From positions 1 through 64,000 of the forward strand of contig NZ_VUNS01000019.1 of the NCBI RefSeq assembly GCF_009695545.1: DNA of 64,000 nt, read 5' to 3'. Every line of letters begins with the position of its first letter. Position 1 is the first letter of the stretch. Positions 40,658 to 50,603 of this stretch are shown piece after piece. The stretch is from Victivallis lenta (GTDB taxonomy: Bacteria; Verrucomicrobiota; Lentisphaeria; Victivallales; Victivallaceae). The notes beneath the pieces are model-generated. The model was not told the origin of the DNA and searched no databases. It saw nothing but the letters and a program-made list of their open reading frames with translations. The position numbers and the translations under genes are program-made.

Positions 40658-42745
40658 ATGAGCATTGAAAAAGCGGTCTGGATCCGGGCGGCGGGCGAAG
40701 TCCTGCCCCATCAGTTTTCTCAGTTCAGGCGTCGTGTCGACCTGCCGGAGGCGGCGGAGGCCGTGCTTCGCGTCTCGGCCGATTCCGACTTCGTCGCATA
40801 TTGGGACGGCCGCGAACTTATGCGCGGACAATTCAGCGATTATCCGGCGGAAAAAACATACAGTGAAATCCGGTTCCGCGCCGAAGCCGGAACGCATCTG
40901 CTCTTCTTCGACGTCTACTACTGCGGCATCGACTTTTCCACAGGAATCCGGGGCGATGCCGGGTTCTGGGCGGAGTTCGGGGCCGGAGACTCGATTTGCG
41001 GCAGCACTCCGGCATGGGAAGCCCGGATCAATCCCGCCTTTCTGCGCGACCGTCTCGACAAGCTGACCAGCCAGCTCGGCATGGTTGTCGGCTACGACGC
41101 GCGGTGCGAGGATGACGAGTCCGGCTGGTGCGCCGCCGTCGAATCGGCGCGCCGCGGCCGGCCGGTTCCGCGCCCGGTCCCGCTGCTCGTCAACCGGGAG
41201 CCGGTGCCGGGCAGGCTGATCCGGCGCGGTTCCCTGCGGCGGGAAAGCCGGGAAGGCTCCTATGCCGAGCAGGTCGCCGCCGACCGTTACGGCGACTCGC
41301 CCGGCAACGGCTTCTGGTTCCTCTACGATCTCGGCAGCGAATATGCGGGGCTGATCGAAACGGAGGTCGACCTGCCGCCCGGAACCGTCGTCGACATCTC
41401 CCACGGCGAACATATTGCCGACGGCCGCGTCCGCAACCGCATCGGCGACCGGAACTTCACGGACCGTTATATTGCGGGGGCGGGGCGCCGCCGCTGGACG
41501 CTGCGCCGCCGCGTCGGTGCGCGTTACCTGCAGCTGAACGTGATTCCGCCCGATCCGGTGCGGGAGGTCGGGCTCCTTCGGATCGCGCTGCGGCCGACCG
41601 AGCTTGAACTCCCGCCGCCGGCGGAGTTTGACTGCGATTCCGCCGAGGCCTGCAGACTGTACCGGAATTCGGTGCGTACGCTGCAGCTCTGCATGCACGA
41701 GCATTATGAGGATACGCCGTGGCGCGAGCAGTCGCTCTACGGCTGCGACTCCCGCAACCAGATGCTGTTCGGCTACACGGTCTGGGGCAACTACGGGTTT
41801 GCGGCCGAGTCGCTGCGGCTGCTCGCTCGCGGCCAGCGCCGGGACGGGTTTCTGACGCTGACCGCTCCGTCTCTCTCCGGTCCGCCGATTCCGGCATTCT
41901 CGATGATCTGGGTGATCGCGCTCTGGGAGCACTATCTGTACAGCGGTTCGCGCGCGGTATTCGACTCCTGCCGGGAGCAGGCGCTCCGGGTGGCCGAAAC
42001 CGTTCTGGCGCTGCGGGACGCCGAAACCGGGCTGATACACTTGCCGGCCTCCGGCGAGCTCTGGCATTTCTACGAGTGGTGCGACGGTCTCGAAGGAAAC
42101 CGCAGAGATTCCGGCGATTCACAGTTCGAAGCGCCCTGCAGCCTCTTCGCCGTCGAGATGTTCGATGCGCTGTTCCGCCTGACCGGGGAGACGGCCTGGA
42201 TAGAGCGGGCCGACGCGCTGCGCCGCGCGGTTTACGCCTTTTTCTGGTCGCCGGAGAAGCAGTGTCTGCTGACCCGGAGAGACGACGGTCGCACCCACGA
42301 ACTCGTCCAGCTGCTCGGGCTCTATACCGGCGCGGTTCCGGAAGAGAAACGCCGGACGGTGCTGGACGGGATTCTCGCGGAGAAGCACCTGCGCGTCACG
42401 CCGAGCTCGATGCCGTACCTGGTCCGGGTGCTGGCCGAAGGGCCGCGGGAGGCGCAGCTCTATCTGGAAAGCCGGATCGAGCGGGAATTTTATCCGATGC
42501 TGGCGGAGGGCTCCACGACGGTATGGGAAACCGCGTTCGGCCAGGCCGATTTCAACAATGCCGGCAGTCTCTGCCACGGCTGGAGCGCAGTCGCCGTGTA
42601 CTATTATCACGCCTGTGTCCTCGGCGTCCGGCCGGAGAAGCCGGGATTCGCCGAAATCCGCCGGTCGCCGGTCGCGACCGCCCGCATCAGAAACATGCGC
42701 GGCGAGATCGTGACGCCATCGGGACGGCTTGTCTTCGAGCGGTAG
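40658..42745 (+). CDS. GH78-type alpha-L-rhamnosidase-like protein
   Basis: This 695-residue protein has N-terminal beta domains (1-320) and an (alpha/alpha)6 barrel (about 330-640). YEDTPWREQSLYGCDSRNQM matches the GH78 motif around the general acid (usually DCP.RE..W.GD), here Glu in WREQ and Asp in GCDSR, and TTVWETAFG supplies a likely base Glu. No signal peptide is visible. It would remove rhamnose from plant or microbial glycans. The ribosome-binding site is weak. Confidence 0.82.
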   Translation: MSIEKAVWIRAAGEVLPHQFSQFRRRVDLPEAAEAVLRVSADSDFVAYWDGRELMRGQFSDYPAEKTYSEIRFRAEAGTHLLFFDVYYCGIDFSTGIRGDAGFWAEFGAGDSICGSTPAWEARINPAFLRDRLDKLTSQLGMVVGYDARCEDDESGWCAAVESARRGRPVPRPVPLLVNREPVPGRLIRRGSLRRESREGSYAEQVAADRYGDSPGNGFWFLYDLGSEYAGLIETEVDLPPGTVVDISHGEHIADGRVRNRIGDRNFTDRYIAGAGRRRWTLRRRVGARYLQLNVIPPDPVREVGLLRIALRPTELELPPPAEFDCDSAEACRLYRNSVRTLQLCMHEHYEDTPWREQSLYGCDSRNQMLFGYTVWGNYGFAAESLRLLARGQRRDGFLTLTAPSLSGPPIPAFSMIWVIALWEHYLYSGSRAVFDSCREQALRVAETVLALRDAETGLIHLPASGELWHFYEWCDGLEGNRRDSGDSQFEAPCSLFAVEMFDALFRLTGETAWIERADALRRAVYAFFWSPEKQCLLTRRDDGRTHELVQLLGLYTGAVPEEKRRTVLDGILAEKHLRVTPSSMPYLVRVLAEGPREAQLYLESRIEREFYPMLAEGSTTVWETAFGQADFNNAGSLCHGWSAVAVYYYHACVLGVRPEKPGFAEIRRSPVATARIRNMRGEIVTPSGRLVFER

Positions 42746-42769
42746 AGCCGTCTTTTCGGCCGTATCCCG

Positions 42770-42798
42770 TTGAAAATACGGCCGGGGCGGCTTATATT
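42770..42798 (+). promoter_or_regulatory. Promoter, TTGAAA-N17-TATATT
   Basis: The -35 TTGAAA (42770-42775) and -10 TATATT (42793-42798) are 17 bp apart, just upstream of the amino-acid ABC transporter operon. Confidence 0.65.
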
Positions 42799-42832
42799 AT
42801 GTCGTCAATACGATTGAATGGAAAGGGATTTC

Positions 42833-43561
42833 ATGAAACTGAAACTGATCTCCGCCGTTCCGGCCGCTCTGCTGCTGGTGTTTGCTTTGTCCGGCTGCGG
42901 CCGGAATGACGACAGACTTGTGATGGTGACCGAAGCCACGTTTCCGCCTTACGAGTTCCGCGAAGGCGGGAAAATCGTCGGCATCGACGTCGATCTGATG
43001 AAAGCCGTCGCCAAGAAAACCGGCCGCGAGCTCGTCGTCGAAGATATGAGCTTCGACTCGGTTATCGCGGCGGTGCAGGCCGGCAAGGCCGACGTCGCCG
43101 CTTCCGGAATCACCGTCACCGACGAACGGAAGCGCCAGGTCGGGTTCTCCCGTCCGTATGTCACGGCGCAGCAGGTCGTCATCGTGCCGAAGGATTCCGA
43201 GATCCGCGGCAGCGCCGATCTGAAGGGGAAACGCATCGGCGTCCAGCACGGCACGACCGGCGACCTCTATGTGACGAAGAACATCCGGGAGCCGGAGCGG
43301 TTCCCGAACGGTTCGCTTGCGGTCGCCGCGCTCGATGCGGGCAAGCTCGATGCCGTCGTGCTTGACGGGGAGCCTTCGAAGGTGCATGTCGCTCTGCACG
43401 AGAATCTGGTCATCCTCGATGAGCCGCTGACCACCGAGGAGTATGCGATCGCCGTCAACAGGAAGAATACGGCGCTGCTCGAAGAAATCAACGCCGTGAT
43501 CGACGAACTCCGGGAAAACGGCGGACTCGAGAAGATCAAGGCGAAGTACGTCAAGCAGTAA
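42833..43561 (+). CDS. Polar amino-acid ABC transporter substrate-binding lipoprotein
   Basis: This 242-residue family-3 solute-binding protein has a lipoprotein signal (LLVFALSGCGRND, Cys at 22). Ligand-site segments are TEATFPPYEFREGGKIVGID, AGKADVAASGITVTDERKRQ and VLDGEPSKV. It captures a polar amino acid such as glutamine, arginine or cystine. A GGAAAGGGA site precedes ATG 42833. It starts a three-gene operon with permease and ATPase. Confidence 0.92.
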   Translation: MKLKLISAVPAALLLVFALSGCGRNDDRLVMVTEATFPPYEFREGGKIVGIDVDLMKAVAKKTGRELVVEDMSFDSVIAAVQAGKADVAASGITVTDERKRQVGFSRPYVTAQQVVIVPKDSEIRGSADLKGKRIGVQHGTTGDLYVTKNIREPERFPNGSLAVAALDAGKLDAVVLDGEPSKVHVALHENLVILDEPLTTEEYAIAVNRKNTALLEEINAVIDELRENGGLEKIKAKYVKQ

Positions 43562-43573
43562 ACGGACTCCCAC

Positions 43574-44293
43574 ATGAATGCGGCATTGAATTACTTACGG
43601 TCGAGCTGGGCGGATTTCAGCGAATCGTTTTACATCAACTTCATCAAGGATGATCGCTGGCATTATCTCTCCGACGGATTCCTCGTCACGATCGAGGTTG
43701 CCTTCTGCGCCGTGCTGGTCGGGGTGCTGGTCGGTTTTACGGTGGCGGTGATCCGTTCGACGCACGACAAGACCGGCAAGCTCCGGCTGCTCGATTTTCT
43801 CTGCCGCGTTTATCTGACCGTGATCCGCGGAACGCCGGTGGTCGTCCAACTGCTGATCATCTACTTCGTGATTTTCGGCTCGGTCAACATCAGCAAGGTG
43901 CTGGTGGCGATCGTCGCCTTCGGCGTGAACTCGGGGGCTTATGTCGCCGAGATCATCCGCGGCGGCATCATGTCGGTCGACAAAGGGCAGTTCGAGGCAG
44001 GGCGCAGCCTCGGACTCGGCTATGGGCAGACGATGATCTACATCATTCTGCCGCAGGCGTTCAAGAATGTCCTGCCGGCACTCGGCAACGAGTTCATCGT
44101 GCTGCTGAAGGAGACCAGCGTCTCCGGCTACATCGCGCTTCAGGACCTGACCAAGGGCGGCGACATCATCCGCAGCCAGACCTACACGGCGTTCCTGCCG
44201 CTCATCGCGGTCGCCGGAATCTATCTGGCCGTGGTCATGCTGTTCAGCTGGCTGCTCGGCAAACTCGAACGGAGACTCAAGAACAATGAATAA
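43574..44293 (+). CDS. Polar amino-acid ABC transporter permease
   Basis: This 239-residue HisM/GlnP-type permease has about five helices, an N-terminal segment typical of the family ([20 protein letters not shown]), [20 protein letters not shown], and the EAA loop [20 protein letters not shown] followed by LPQAF. It overlaps the ATPase gene by 8 nt. As a single permease gene it is expected to form a homodimer. Confidence 0.93.
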   Translation: MNAALNYLRSSWADFSESFYINFIKDDRWHYLSDGFLVTIEVAFCAVLVGVLVGFTVAVIRSTHDKTGKLRLLDFLCRVYLTVIRGTPVVVQLLIIYFVIFGSVNISKVLVAIVAFGVNSGAYVAEIIRGGIMSVDKGQFEAGRSLGLGYGQTMIYIILPQAFKNVLPALGNEFIVLLKETSVSGYIALQDLTKGGDIIRSQTYTAFLPLIAVAGIYLAVVMLFSWLLGKLERRLKNNE

Positions 44294-45038
44294 GGCGATC
44301 GACAGAAGCGCTCCCGTGTTCAGGATCAACCATCTGGTGAAGGAGTTCGGTCCGCTTCGCGCGGTGGATGACGTTTCCGCTGAAATTTTTCACGGCGAAG
44401 CCGTTTTCATCATCGGGCCGTCCGGCTCCGGCAAGAGCACGTTCCTGCGCTGCCTGAATCTGCTTGAGGAGCCGACCTCCGGCGAGATCCTGTTCAAAGG
44501 CAGGAAGATCAATGCGCCGAAGACGCCGGTCAACAAGTTCCGGCAGCAGGTCGGAATGGTGTTTCAGCACTTCAATCTGTTCCCGCATCTGACGATTCTC
44601 GAGAACATCACGATCGCGCCGGTCAAAACCGGCCGGTCGACCCGCGTCGAGGCAGTGGCGAAGGCCGACGCGCTGCTGAAACGCATCGGGCTCTACGCGA
44701 AACGCGATGCGTACCCGCAGCAGCTCTCCGGCGGCCAGAAGCAGCGTATCGCGATCGTGCGTTCGCTGGTCATGAATCCGGATGTGATTCTGTTCGACGA
44801 GCCGACCTCGGCCCTCGATCCGGAAATGGTCGGCGAAGTGCTTTCGCTCATGAAGGAGCTCGCCGGGGAGGGGCTGACCATGATTGTGGTGACCCACGAG
44901 ATCGGTTTCGCCCGCGAGGTCGCCACGCGCGTCATGTTCATGGACCGCGGCCGCGTTCTCGAGGAAGGGGAGCCCGGCGGATTCTTCAACAGTCCGTCGA
45001 ATCCGCGGCTCCGCGACTTCCTCTCGCGGGTGCTGTGA
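44286..45038 (+). CDS. Polar amino-acid ABC transporter ATP-binding protein
   Basis: This 250-residue GlnQ-type ATPase has Walker [11 protein letters not shown]-loop [14 protein letters not shown], signature LSGGQKQR and Walker [14 protein letters not shown] followed by the H-loop [15 protein letters not shown]. It completes the uptake operon 42833-45038. The end is 9 bp from the convergent GH2 gene. Confidence 0.94.
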   Translation: MNKAIDRSAPVFRINHLVKEFGPLRAVDDVSAEIFHGEAVFIIGPSGSGKSTFLRCLNLLEEPTSGEILFKGRKINAPKTPVNKFRQQVGMVFQHFNLFPHLTILENITIAPVKTGRSTRVEAVAKADALLKRIGLYAKRDAYPQQLSGGQKQRIAIVRSLVMNPDVILFDEPTSALDPEMVGEVLSLMKELAGEGLTMIVVTHEIGFAREVATRVMFMDRGRVLEEGEPGGFFNSPSNPRLRDFLSRVL

Positions 45039-45047
45039 TCCGTCCGG

Positions 45048-47381
45048 TCATTCGGCTTTGACGGCGAGCTTTGCGGCGGGCAGGCCCGGCGCTTCCGCCG
45101 TCAGCGTGAGAATTCCGGGCGTTTCTCCGGCGCGCAGGAATGCGGCGCACTTGCCGGAGAACAGGCGCATCGAATTCCCGGTAAACACTTCAAGCGAGGT
45201 CGCATCCCCGTTGCAGAGCGCCGCGAGCGCGCCGGCCCCTTCGGTCCGGAAGCTGACCGGCAGCGCGGACAGCGGGTGCGGAGTTCCGTTGCGGTCCACT
45301 GCCTCCACAGTCACGCAGATGAGATCTTCTCCGCCGGCCGCGAAAACGGCCCGGTCGGCGGAGAGGCGCAGCGCGGCCGGTTCCTCCGCCGTCCGCATGA
45401 GGGAGGAGGCAACGGCTTTCCCTTCGGAGTCGAGCGCGACGGCCTTGAGTTCGCCGGGCCGGTACGGAACGCCTTCCCAGACCAGCCGCGGCGTGCCGGC
45501 ACGTTCGCGGACCCCCTGCGAAACGCCGTTCAGGAAGAGCTCGACCCGGTCATAATTCGTGTAGACGTGAACCGGCAGGAGGGTCTCCTCCCGTCCGGGC
45601 CAGTTCCAGTGCGGAAGCAGATGCAGCACCGGCTCCTCCGACCAGCGTGCCTTGTAAAGGTACGCCCGGTCCTTCGGCAGTCCGGCCAGATCGAAAATTC
45701 CGTAGTACGAGCTGCGGACCGGCCAGTGGCTGTTGTAGGGCGACGGCTCTCCGAGGTAGTCGAAGCCGGTCCAGACGAACTCGCCCATGATCCACGGGCA
45801 GGCGTCCTGCTGTTCGAATTCGTGATCCGGCGTCGTCGCATAGGGCGGATGCTCGAGGTCGCAGCTCGAGCACTGCCGGTTTTCGCGGATGATCCGCTCG
45901 GCGAGGAACGGAAAATCGTACCAGCCGCGCGAACTGAAGGTTGACGCCGTTTCGCTGCCGAACTGCGGTATGCCGGGCAGTTTCGCATGGAATTCCGGAT
46001 AGCGGGCCGGTTTGTAGTTCCACCCCGCGATGTCGAGTTCCTGCGGCAGACGGTTGGCGAACGCTTCATCGGGCCGGTCGAGCCCGGCCGTAACCGGGCG
46101 CGACGGATCGAGTTCATGGCAGAGCGCGGCAAGCTCGCGCGCGACGGCTGCGCCGCCCGGCAGCCCCTGTTCGTTGATTTCGTTGCCGATGCTCCAGAGA
46201 ATGACCGAGACGTGGTGGCGGTCGCGGCGGATCAGATCGGCGAGATCGGTCCGGTGCCAGGCCGGATAATCGCAACTGTAATCATTGGCGACTTTTCCGG
46301 CGGCCCAGCAGTCGAACGCTTCGTCGATGACGACGAACCCTGTCTCATCGGCAAGATCGAGAAATTTCGGGTCCGGCGGATTGTGGCTGGTTCGCAGCGC
46401 GTTGCAGCCGATGGACTTCAAAAGCCCGAAGCGGCGGCGCAGCTCGGGCAGGGAGAAGGCCGCTCCGAACGGCCCGAAATCGTGGTGCAAACAGATGCCG
46501 TTCATGCGGAACGCTTTCCCATTCAGGAACATCCCTGCATCGGCATCGAAACGGACAAGGCGGAAGCCGCAGCGCAGCGTGACCCGGTCGACGGCGACGC
46601 CGTTTTCCCGCAGTTCGATTTCCACCGTGTAGAGTTCCGGCGCATCCGGCGACCAGAGCCGGATTGCGTCGAGTTCGATTTCCCCTCCCTCCGGAGAGCA
46701 TTCGAATGCGGCGGCGCAACTGCCGCCCGGAGCCGAGACCGAGACAGCGAGCCGCGCCTGCCTGGTCCCGGTATGGGAAGCCGAGAGCCGGAGCCGTCCG
46801 CGCCGTTTTTCAAGGTCCGCGACCGATGCGTCAAGCCGGACCCCGTTATAGTTGAAATGCGACGGCTCGAGCGTGAGAAGCCGGACCTCGCGGTAGATTC
46901 CGGCGCCCGGATACCAGCGCGACGCGGCGGACCGGTTTTCGGCGCGGACGGTGATGACGTTCGCGCCCGGCTTCAGCAGCCCGGTCGCATCAACCGCGAA
47001 GGAGCTGTAACCGAACGCCCGCCCGCCCGCCTCGCGGCCGTTGATCCGGACGGTTGCATGGCTCATGACCCCGTCGAATTCGAGCCGGAACGCCTTGCCG
47101 GCCCATTCGGCCGGAATCTCGAGCACGTTCCGGTAAAAACCGGTGCCGATATGCGGCAGCGCGCCGGTGCGTCCGTAATGGCGTGTCTCCTCCATTTCGC
47201 CGTCCTGCATGATGCGGGTGACCTGGAGGTCGTTCTCCGCGGCGAAGGGACCGGAGATGGCCCAGTCGTGCGGCAGCCGTACAGACTCCCAGCCGGAGTC
47301 GTCGAAACCGGCGGCTTCCGCGCCGGGCTGCTCTCCGCGCCGGAATTTCCAGCCGCGGCTGAGAATTTGTGTCGTTCTCAT
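45048..47381 (-). CDS. GH2-family beta-galactosidase-like enzyme
   Basis: This 777-residue cytoplasmic-type enzyme has a sugar-binding jelly roll (1-170), an immunoglobulin-like domain (about 170-280), and the GH2 TIM barrel with NGICLHHDFG, ALRTSHNPPDP, WSIGNEINEQG (acid/base Glu) and MGEFVWTGFDYLGEPSPYN (nucleophile Glu). C-terminal beta domains follow (YLYKARWSEEPVLHLLPHW). Specificity for galactoside, mannoside or glucuronide cannot be fixed. It starts 5 bp after the sulfite reductase-type gene and may be co-transcribed. Confidence 0.88.
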   Translation of the reverse strand: MRTTQILSRGWKFRRGEQPGAEAAGFDDSGWESVRLPHDWAISGPFAAENDLQVTRIMQDGEMEETRHYGRTGALPHIGTGFYRNVLEIPAEWAGKAFRLEFDGVMSHATVRINGREAGGRAFGYSSFAVDATGLLKPGANVITVRAENRSAASRWYPGAGIYREVRLLTLEPSHFNYNGVRLDASVADLEKRRGRLRLSASHTGTRQARLAVSVSAPGGSCAAAFECSPEGGEIELDAIRLWSPDAPELYTVEIELRENGVAVDRVTLRCGFRLVRFDADAGMFLNGKAFRMNGICLHHDFGPFGAAFSLPELRRRFGLLKSIGCNALRTSHNPPDPKFLDLADETGFVVIDEAFDCWAAGKVANDYSCDYPAWHRTDLADLIRRDRHHVSVILWSIGNEINEQGLPGGAAVARELAALCHELDPSRPVTAGLDRPDEAFANRLPQELDIAGWNYKPARYPEFHAKLPGIPQFGSETASTFSSRGWYDFPFLAERIIRENRQCSSCDLEHPPYATTPDHEFEQQDACPWIMGEFVWTGFDYLGEPSPYNSHWPVRSSYYGIFDLAGLPKDRAYLYKARWSEEPVLHLLPHWNWPGREETLLPVHVYTNYDRVELFLNGVSQGVRERAGTPRLVWEGVPYRPGELKAVALDSEGKAVASSLMRTAEEPAALRLSADRAVFAAGGEDLICVTVEAVDRNGTPHPLSALPVSFRTEGAGALAALCNGDATSLEVFTGNSMRLFSGKCAAFLRAGETPGILTLTAEAPGLPAAKLAVKAE

Positions 47382-47386
47382 CCGGT

Positions 47387-48943
47387 TCAGCCGTTCAGAA
47401 TCTTTTCTTCTTTCAGAAGTTCGATGACGCGCTCACCGATTTCGGCGGCCGGGATCACTTCGCCGGTATCGGTTCCGATCGGTGAAGCCGGGAATTCGGG
47501 ATTGCGCCAGAGAACGAAACAGTCGGTCAGCACACCGTTCAGCGTCTTTTTGCACCCCTGGAAGCCGAAACAGGAGACTTCGTGCGCCGTGCAGGAGTTC
47601 GGACAGCCCGAGAAATGCATGAGTTCGATCAGCTTCACGGCTTTTTCGGCCCGTTCCTCCGGATGCGCTTCGAAATAGCGGTCGAGCGCCGCCGCAGCGA
47701 GTTCACCGTATTTCGGCGCATCGAGCACGCCGATTTTGCAGACGGTTGCGCCGATGCAGCAGTCGAGCTGGCCGGAGAAACTGCGGAACGTCAGGTCGAC
47801 CGGCAGCTGCCGGAGCGCCCGGTAAAGGTGCGGCAGCGCCGCCGCCGATACGACCGGCAGCACGATGTTCTGTTCGAAGGTCAGCCGGACCGCCGGCAGG
47901 CCGAAATCCGAGATCAGATCGGCGACCGCCGCAAATTCGTCCGGGCTCAGCACGCCGCGCGGCACAAAGAGCGTGACCGTCGCGGTGTCGGCGCCGAAAC
48001 GGGTCGGGCGCACCGCGGCAGCGCGCCATTTGCGGTACTCTTCGCTATCCGGCTCCGGCACGGCGTCGAACGTTTTGCGGCGGCCGGCGAGCGGCCAGTC
48101 GTGCGGAACGGCCGGCGGCGCCGGATAGTCAGCCGGATCAAGCCGGTCGTAATACTCCCGGTAGAGCTTCAGAAACGCCTCGTCTCCGAGCCGTTTGCGG
48201 ATGAAGCGGATGCGCGCCCTGCCGCGGTTGGTCCGGTCGCCGTGGTCGCTGAAGAGCTCGACCATCGCCCGCGCCGCCATGACGAGATTCCGTGCCGGCA
48301 GGAAGTCGAAAAGAGGGATGCCCGCCGCCGATTCCCGGCCGAAGCCGCCGGCGCCGTAAACCGCAAAGCCGGGGTTGCCGTCCGCGTCGGAAGCCGCGAC
48401 GAAGCCGAGGTCCTGCCGCAGCGCGAGTCCCTTGTCCGAGGGGGAGGCCATGCCGATCTTGATCTTGCGCGGGAGTTTGAAGGCGATGTCCCAGTCGAAG
48501 ATCGCATCGGTCAGGAAACGCGCATAGGGGGCCAGGTCGCAGGAACCGTCCGGCGCGATGCCGCTGCCGGCTGTGATCGAGATGTTCCGGAACGTGTCGC
48601 CGCCGCCGCCGCGGTACGGCAGGCCGTTGGCTGTGCAGGATTGGACGACTTCGATCGAATTGAGCGGCGTCACACCGTGGAGCTGGATGTTCTGCCGGGT
48701 CGAGACATGGACGAACTCCGCGCCGCTCCGGTAGACGAGTCCGCGCAGGAACCGGAGCGTTTCCGCCGGAATTTCGCCGCCGGTGAGCCGGATCCGGTTC
48801 ATGAATTTGCCGTCGCGCTGCTGATAGATGCCGAACGGGGCTCCGAACGGTTTCATTGCGGCGGAGTCCAGTTCGCCGGCCGCGAATTTCCGAAGCGCGC
48901 CGAGCAGGTCGGACTGCGCCTCGATGATGTGTTCGAGATTCAT
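47387..48943 (-). CDS. Ferredoxin-type sulfite/nitrite reductase (sirohaem and [4Fe-4S])
   Basis: This 518-residue protein has two sulfite/nitrite-reductase half-domains; STRQNIQLHGVTP and LTFEQNIVLPVV are the paired substrate-site segments. The sirohaem-cluster ligands are CCIGATVCKIG and FSGCPNSCTAHEVSCFGFQG with C-X5-C and C-X3-C. It reduces sulfite to sulfide or nitrite to ammonia using six electrons. The start follows AAGGAG with 9-nt spacing; the extension to 49078 is rejected. A promoter lies 49 bp upstream. Confidence 0.88.
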   Translation of the reverse strand: MNLEHIIEAQSDLLGALRKFAAGELDSAAMKPFGAPFGIYQQRDGKFMNRIRLTGGEIPAETLRFLRGLVYRSGAEFVHVSTRQNIQLHGVTPLNSIEVVQSCTANGLPYRGGGGDTFRNISITAGSGIAPDGSCDLAPYARFLTDAIFDWDIAFKLPRKIKIGMASPSDKGLALRQDLGFVAASDADGNPGFAVYGAGGFGRESAAGIPLFDFLPARNLVMAARAMVELFSDHGDRTNRGRARIRFIRKRLGDEAFLKLYREYYDRLDPADYPAPPAVPHDWPLAGRRKTFDAVPEPDSEEYRKWRAAAVRPTRFGADTATVTLFVPRGVLSPDEFAAVADLISDFGLPAVRLTFEQNIVLPVVSAAALPHLYRALRQLPVDLTFRSFSGQLDCCIGATVCKIGVLDAPKYGELAAAALDRYFEAHPEERAEKAVKLIELMHFSGCPNSCTAHEVSCFGFQGCKKTLNGVLTDCFVLWRNPEFPASPIGTDTGEVIPAAEIGERVIELLKEEKILNG

Positions 48944-48991
48944 AGGGAAAAACTCCTTCTGTCTGAATGAAGTGGAAAACAACCGGCCATT

Positions 48992-49019
48992 AATATAAAA
49001 CCGAACCGGCCGAATGCAA
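48992..49019 (-). promoter_or_regulatory. Promoter, TTGCAT-N16-TATATT (minus strand)
   Basis: On the minus strand TTGCAT (49019-49014) and TATATT (48997-48992) are separated by 16 bp, 49 bp before the sulfite reductase start. It is identical in both hexamers and spacing to the promoter of the divergent gene. Confidence 0.65.
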
Positions 49020-49072
49020 CGGTCCGCACGGAAAATTCCGCGATATCCGCCCCGGGTTCCGTTTCCGCCGGA

Positions 49073-49100
49073 TTGCATTTATCTTTTTTTCTGTTATATT
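49073..49100 (+). promoter_or_regulatory. Promoter, TTGCAT-N16-TATATT
   Basis: The -35 TTGCAT (49073-49078) and -10 TATATT (49095-49100) are separated by 16 bp. It drives the CNNM/CBS gene starting at 49175. Confidence 0.65.
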
Positions 49101-49174
49101 ACAATATGATTAACCGTTTTTATGCGTGATTCATTCCGAACCGCAGCGGCTTGACTCGAACAAAAGGATTTATT

Positions 49175-50518
49175 TTGGAAGACGGCAGTTTATTGTTTCT
49201 GCAGTTGCTGTTTCTGTTTTTTCTGATCTTGCTGAACGCGTTTTTCGCGTCCTCCGAGGTCGCATTGATCTCCCTGAAGCCGGCGGTGATCCGGCGGCTC
49301 GGGCAGGAGGGAGGGGCGCGCGGCAGGAGGTTGGTCCGACTGACGGAGAATTCGGGCCGTTTTCTTGCCACCGTGCAGGTCGGCGTCACCTTCGCCGGAT
49401 TCATGGCGAGCGCATTCGCCGCCGAGAGCTTTTCGGACCCGGTGACCGATCTGCTCTGCGACAGCGGAGTCACCTTCCTGCCGCGCGGAACGCTCGACGG
49501 GATCATCGTCGTTCTGATCACACTGATTCTCTCCTATCTGTCCCTTGTGTTCGGCGAGCTTGTGCCGAAGCAGCTCGGGCTGCGTTATGCGGAGCAGGTC
49601 GCGCTCTATGCGGCCGGTCCGATCGATTTCACTGCGAAGGTGACGGCTCCTTTCGTCCGGCTGCTGAATGCGTCGGTCAACGGTGTGCTCCGCATGTTCG
49701 GCCTGTCGCCCGGCGCCTCGCAGGAGGTCACCGAGGAGGAGATCCGCATGATGGTCGACATCGGCGAGGAGAACGGCGCCATCGAGAGCGATGAAAAGCG
49801 CATGATCGAAAACGTCTTCGAATTCAATAACACGACCGCCGCCGAAGTCATGACTCACCGGACGGAGCTCGTGGCGCTGGAGATCGACACGCCTCCCGAC
49901 GAAGTCGAGCGTGTGCTGCTCTCCTGCGGTTTTTCGCGCGTGCCGGTCTACCGGAACGACATCGACGACATCGTCGGCATGCTGCACTTCCGCGAATACC
50001 TTTCGGCCAAGCTGAAGGGGGAGGCGGCTCCGGACATCCGGAAGCTGCTGAAACCGGTCTATTTCGCCCCCGGAACCATGCGCGCCAACATCCTGTTCCG
50101 CAACATGCAGAGCCGGAAATTCGGCATGGCGGTGATTCTCGACGAGTTCGGCGGCACCTCGGGCATCGTTTCGGTCGAAGACCTGCTAGAGGAGATCGTC
50201 GGCAGCCTGTACGACGAATATGACGAGCCGGAGGTCGAGATCGAAGAGGTCGCGGAGAACGAGTGGCGCATCGGCGGGTCGATGCGGCTCGACGAGATCG
50301 CCCGGAAGCTCGACATTCTGCTGCCGGAGGAGGAGTACGACACGATCGGCGGCCTGGTGTTCGGGGAACTGAACGCGATTCCGACGGTCGGCGCCGTGGT
50401 CGAGCTGCCGGAAGCGGGAGTGACCATCCGGGTCGTATCGGTCGACGAGCGGCGGGTCGAGCAGGTGCTCCTGACCCGGCAGCCGCGCACGGCCGAAGAG
50501 GAGGCGGAGGAGGAATAA
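49175..50518 (+). CDS. CNNM/CBS-domain (CorC/HlyC) membrane protein, probable Mg/Co transport factor
   Basis: This 447-residue protein has an N-terminal CNNM transmembrane domain (LLFLFFLILLNAFFASSEVA, FGELVPKQLGLRYAEQVALY), two CBS domains (about 200-320; MTHRTELVALE and FGMAVILDEFGGTSGIVSVE) and a C-terminal CorC_HlyC domain (WRIGGSMRLDEIARKLDILL). Members are linked to magnesium efflux and homeostasis. No ATG fits. TTG 49175 follows AAAGGA at 5 nt and was preferred to TTG 49151. A strong terminator follows. Confidence 0.88.
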   Translation: MEDGSLLFLQLLFLFFLILLNAFFASSEVALISLKPAVIRRLGQEGGARGRRLVRLTENSGRFLATVQVGVTFAGFMASAFAAESFSDPVTDLLCDSGVTFLPRGTLDGIIVVLITLILSYLSLVFGELVPKQLGLRYAEQVALYAAGPIDFTAKVTAPFVRLLNASVNGVLRMFGLSPGASQEVTEEEIRMMVDIGEENGAIESDEKRMIENVFEFNNTTAAEVMTHRTELVALEIDTPPDEVERVLLSCGFSRVPVYRNDIDDIVGMLHFREYLSAKLKGEAAPDIRKLLKPVYFAPGTMRANILFRNMQSRKFGMAVILDEFGGTSGIVSVEDLLEEIVGSLYDEYDEPEVEIEEVAENEWRIGGSMRLDEIARKLDILLPEEEYDTIGGLVFGELNAIPTVGAVVELPEAGVTIRVVSVDERRVEQVLLTRQPRTAEEEAEEE

Positions 50519-50552
50519 CTCCGCGCCGGCCATATACGAATGCATCCCGGCC

Positions 50553-50579
50553 GGGACGGTGTCGAAACCGTCCCTTTTT
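50553..50579 (+). terminator. Intrinsic terminator after the CNNM gene
   Basis: GGGACGGT (50553-50560) pairs with ACCGTCCC (50567-50574) and is followed by five T residues. Confidence 0.9.
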
Positions 50580-50603
50580 CTTGAATATCTCCCCGTTTTG
50601 CTG

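Noticed and set aside
45987-47678. 563-codon plus-strand ORF opposite the GH2 gene
   Set aside because: Shadow ORF; GH2 catalytic motifs are intact on the minus strand.
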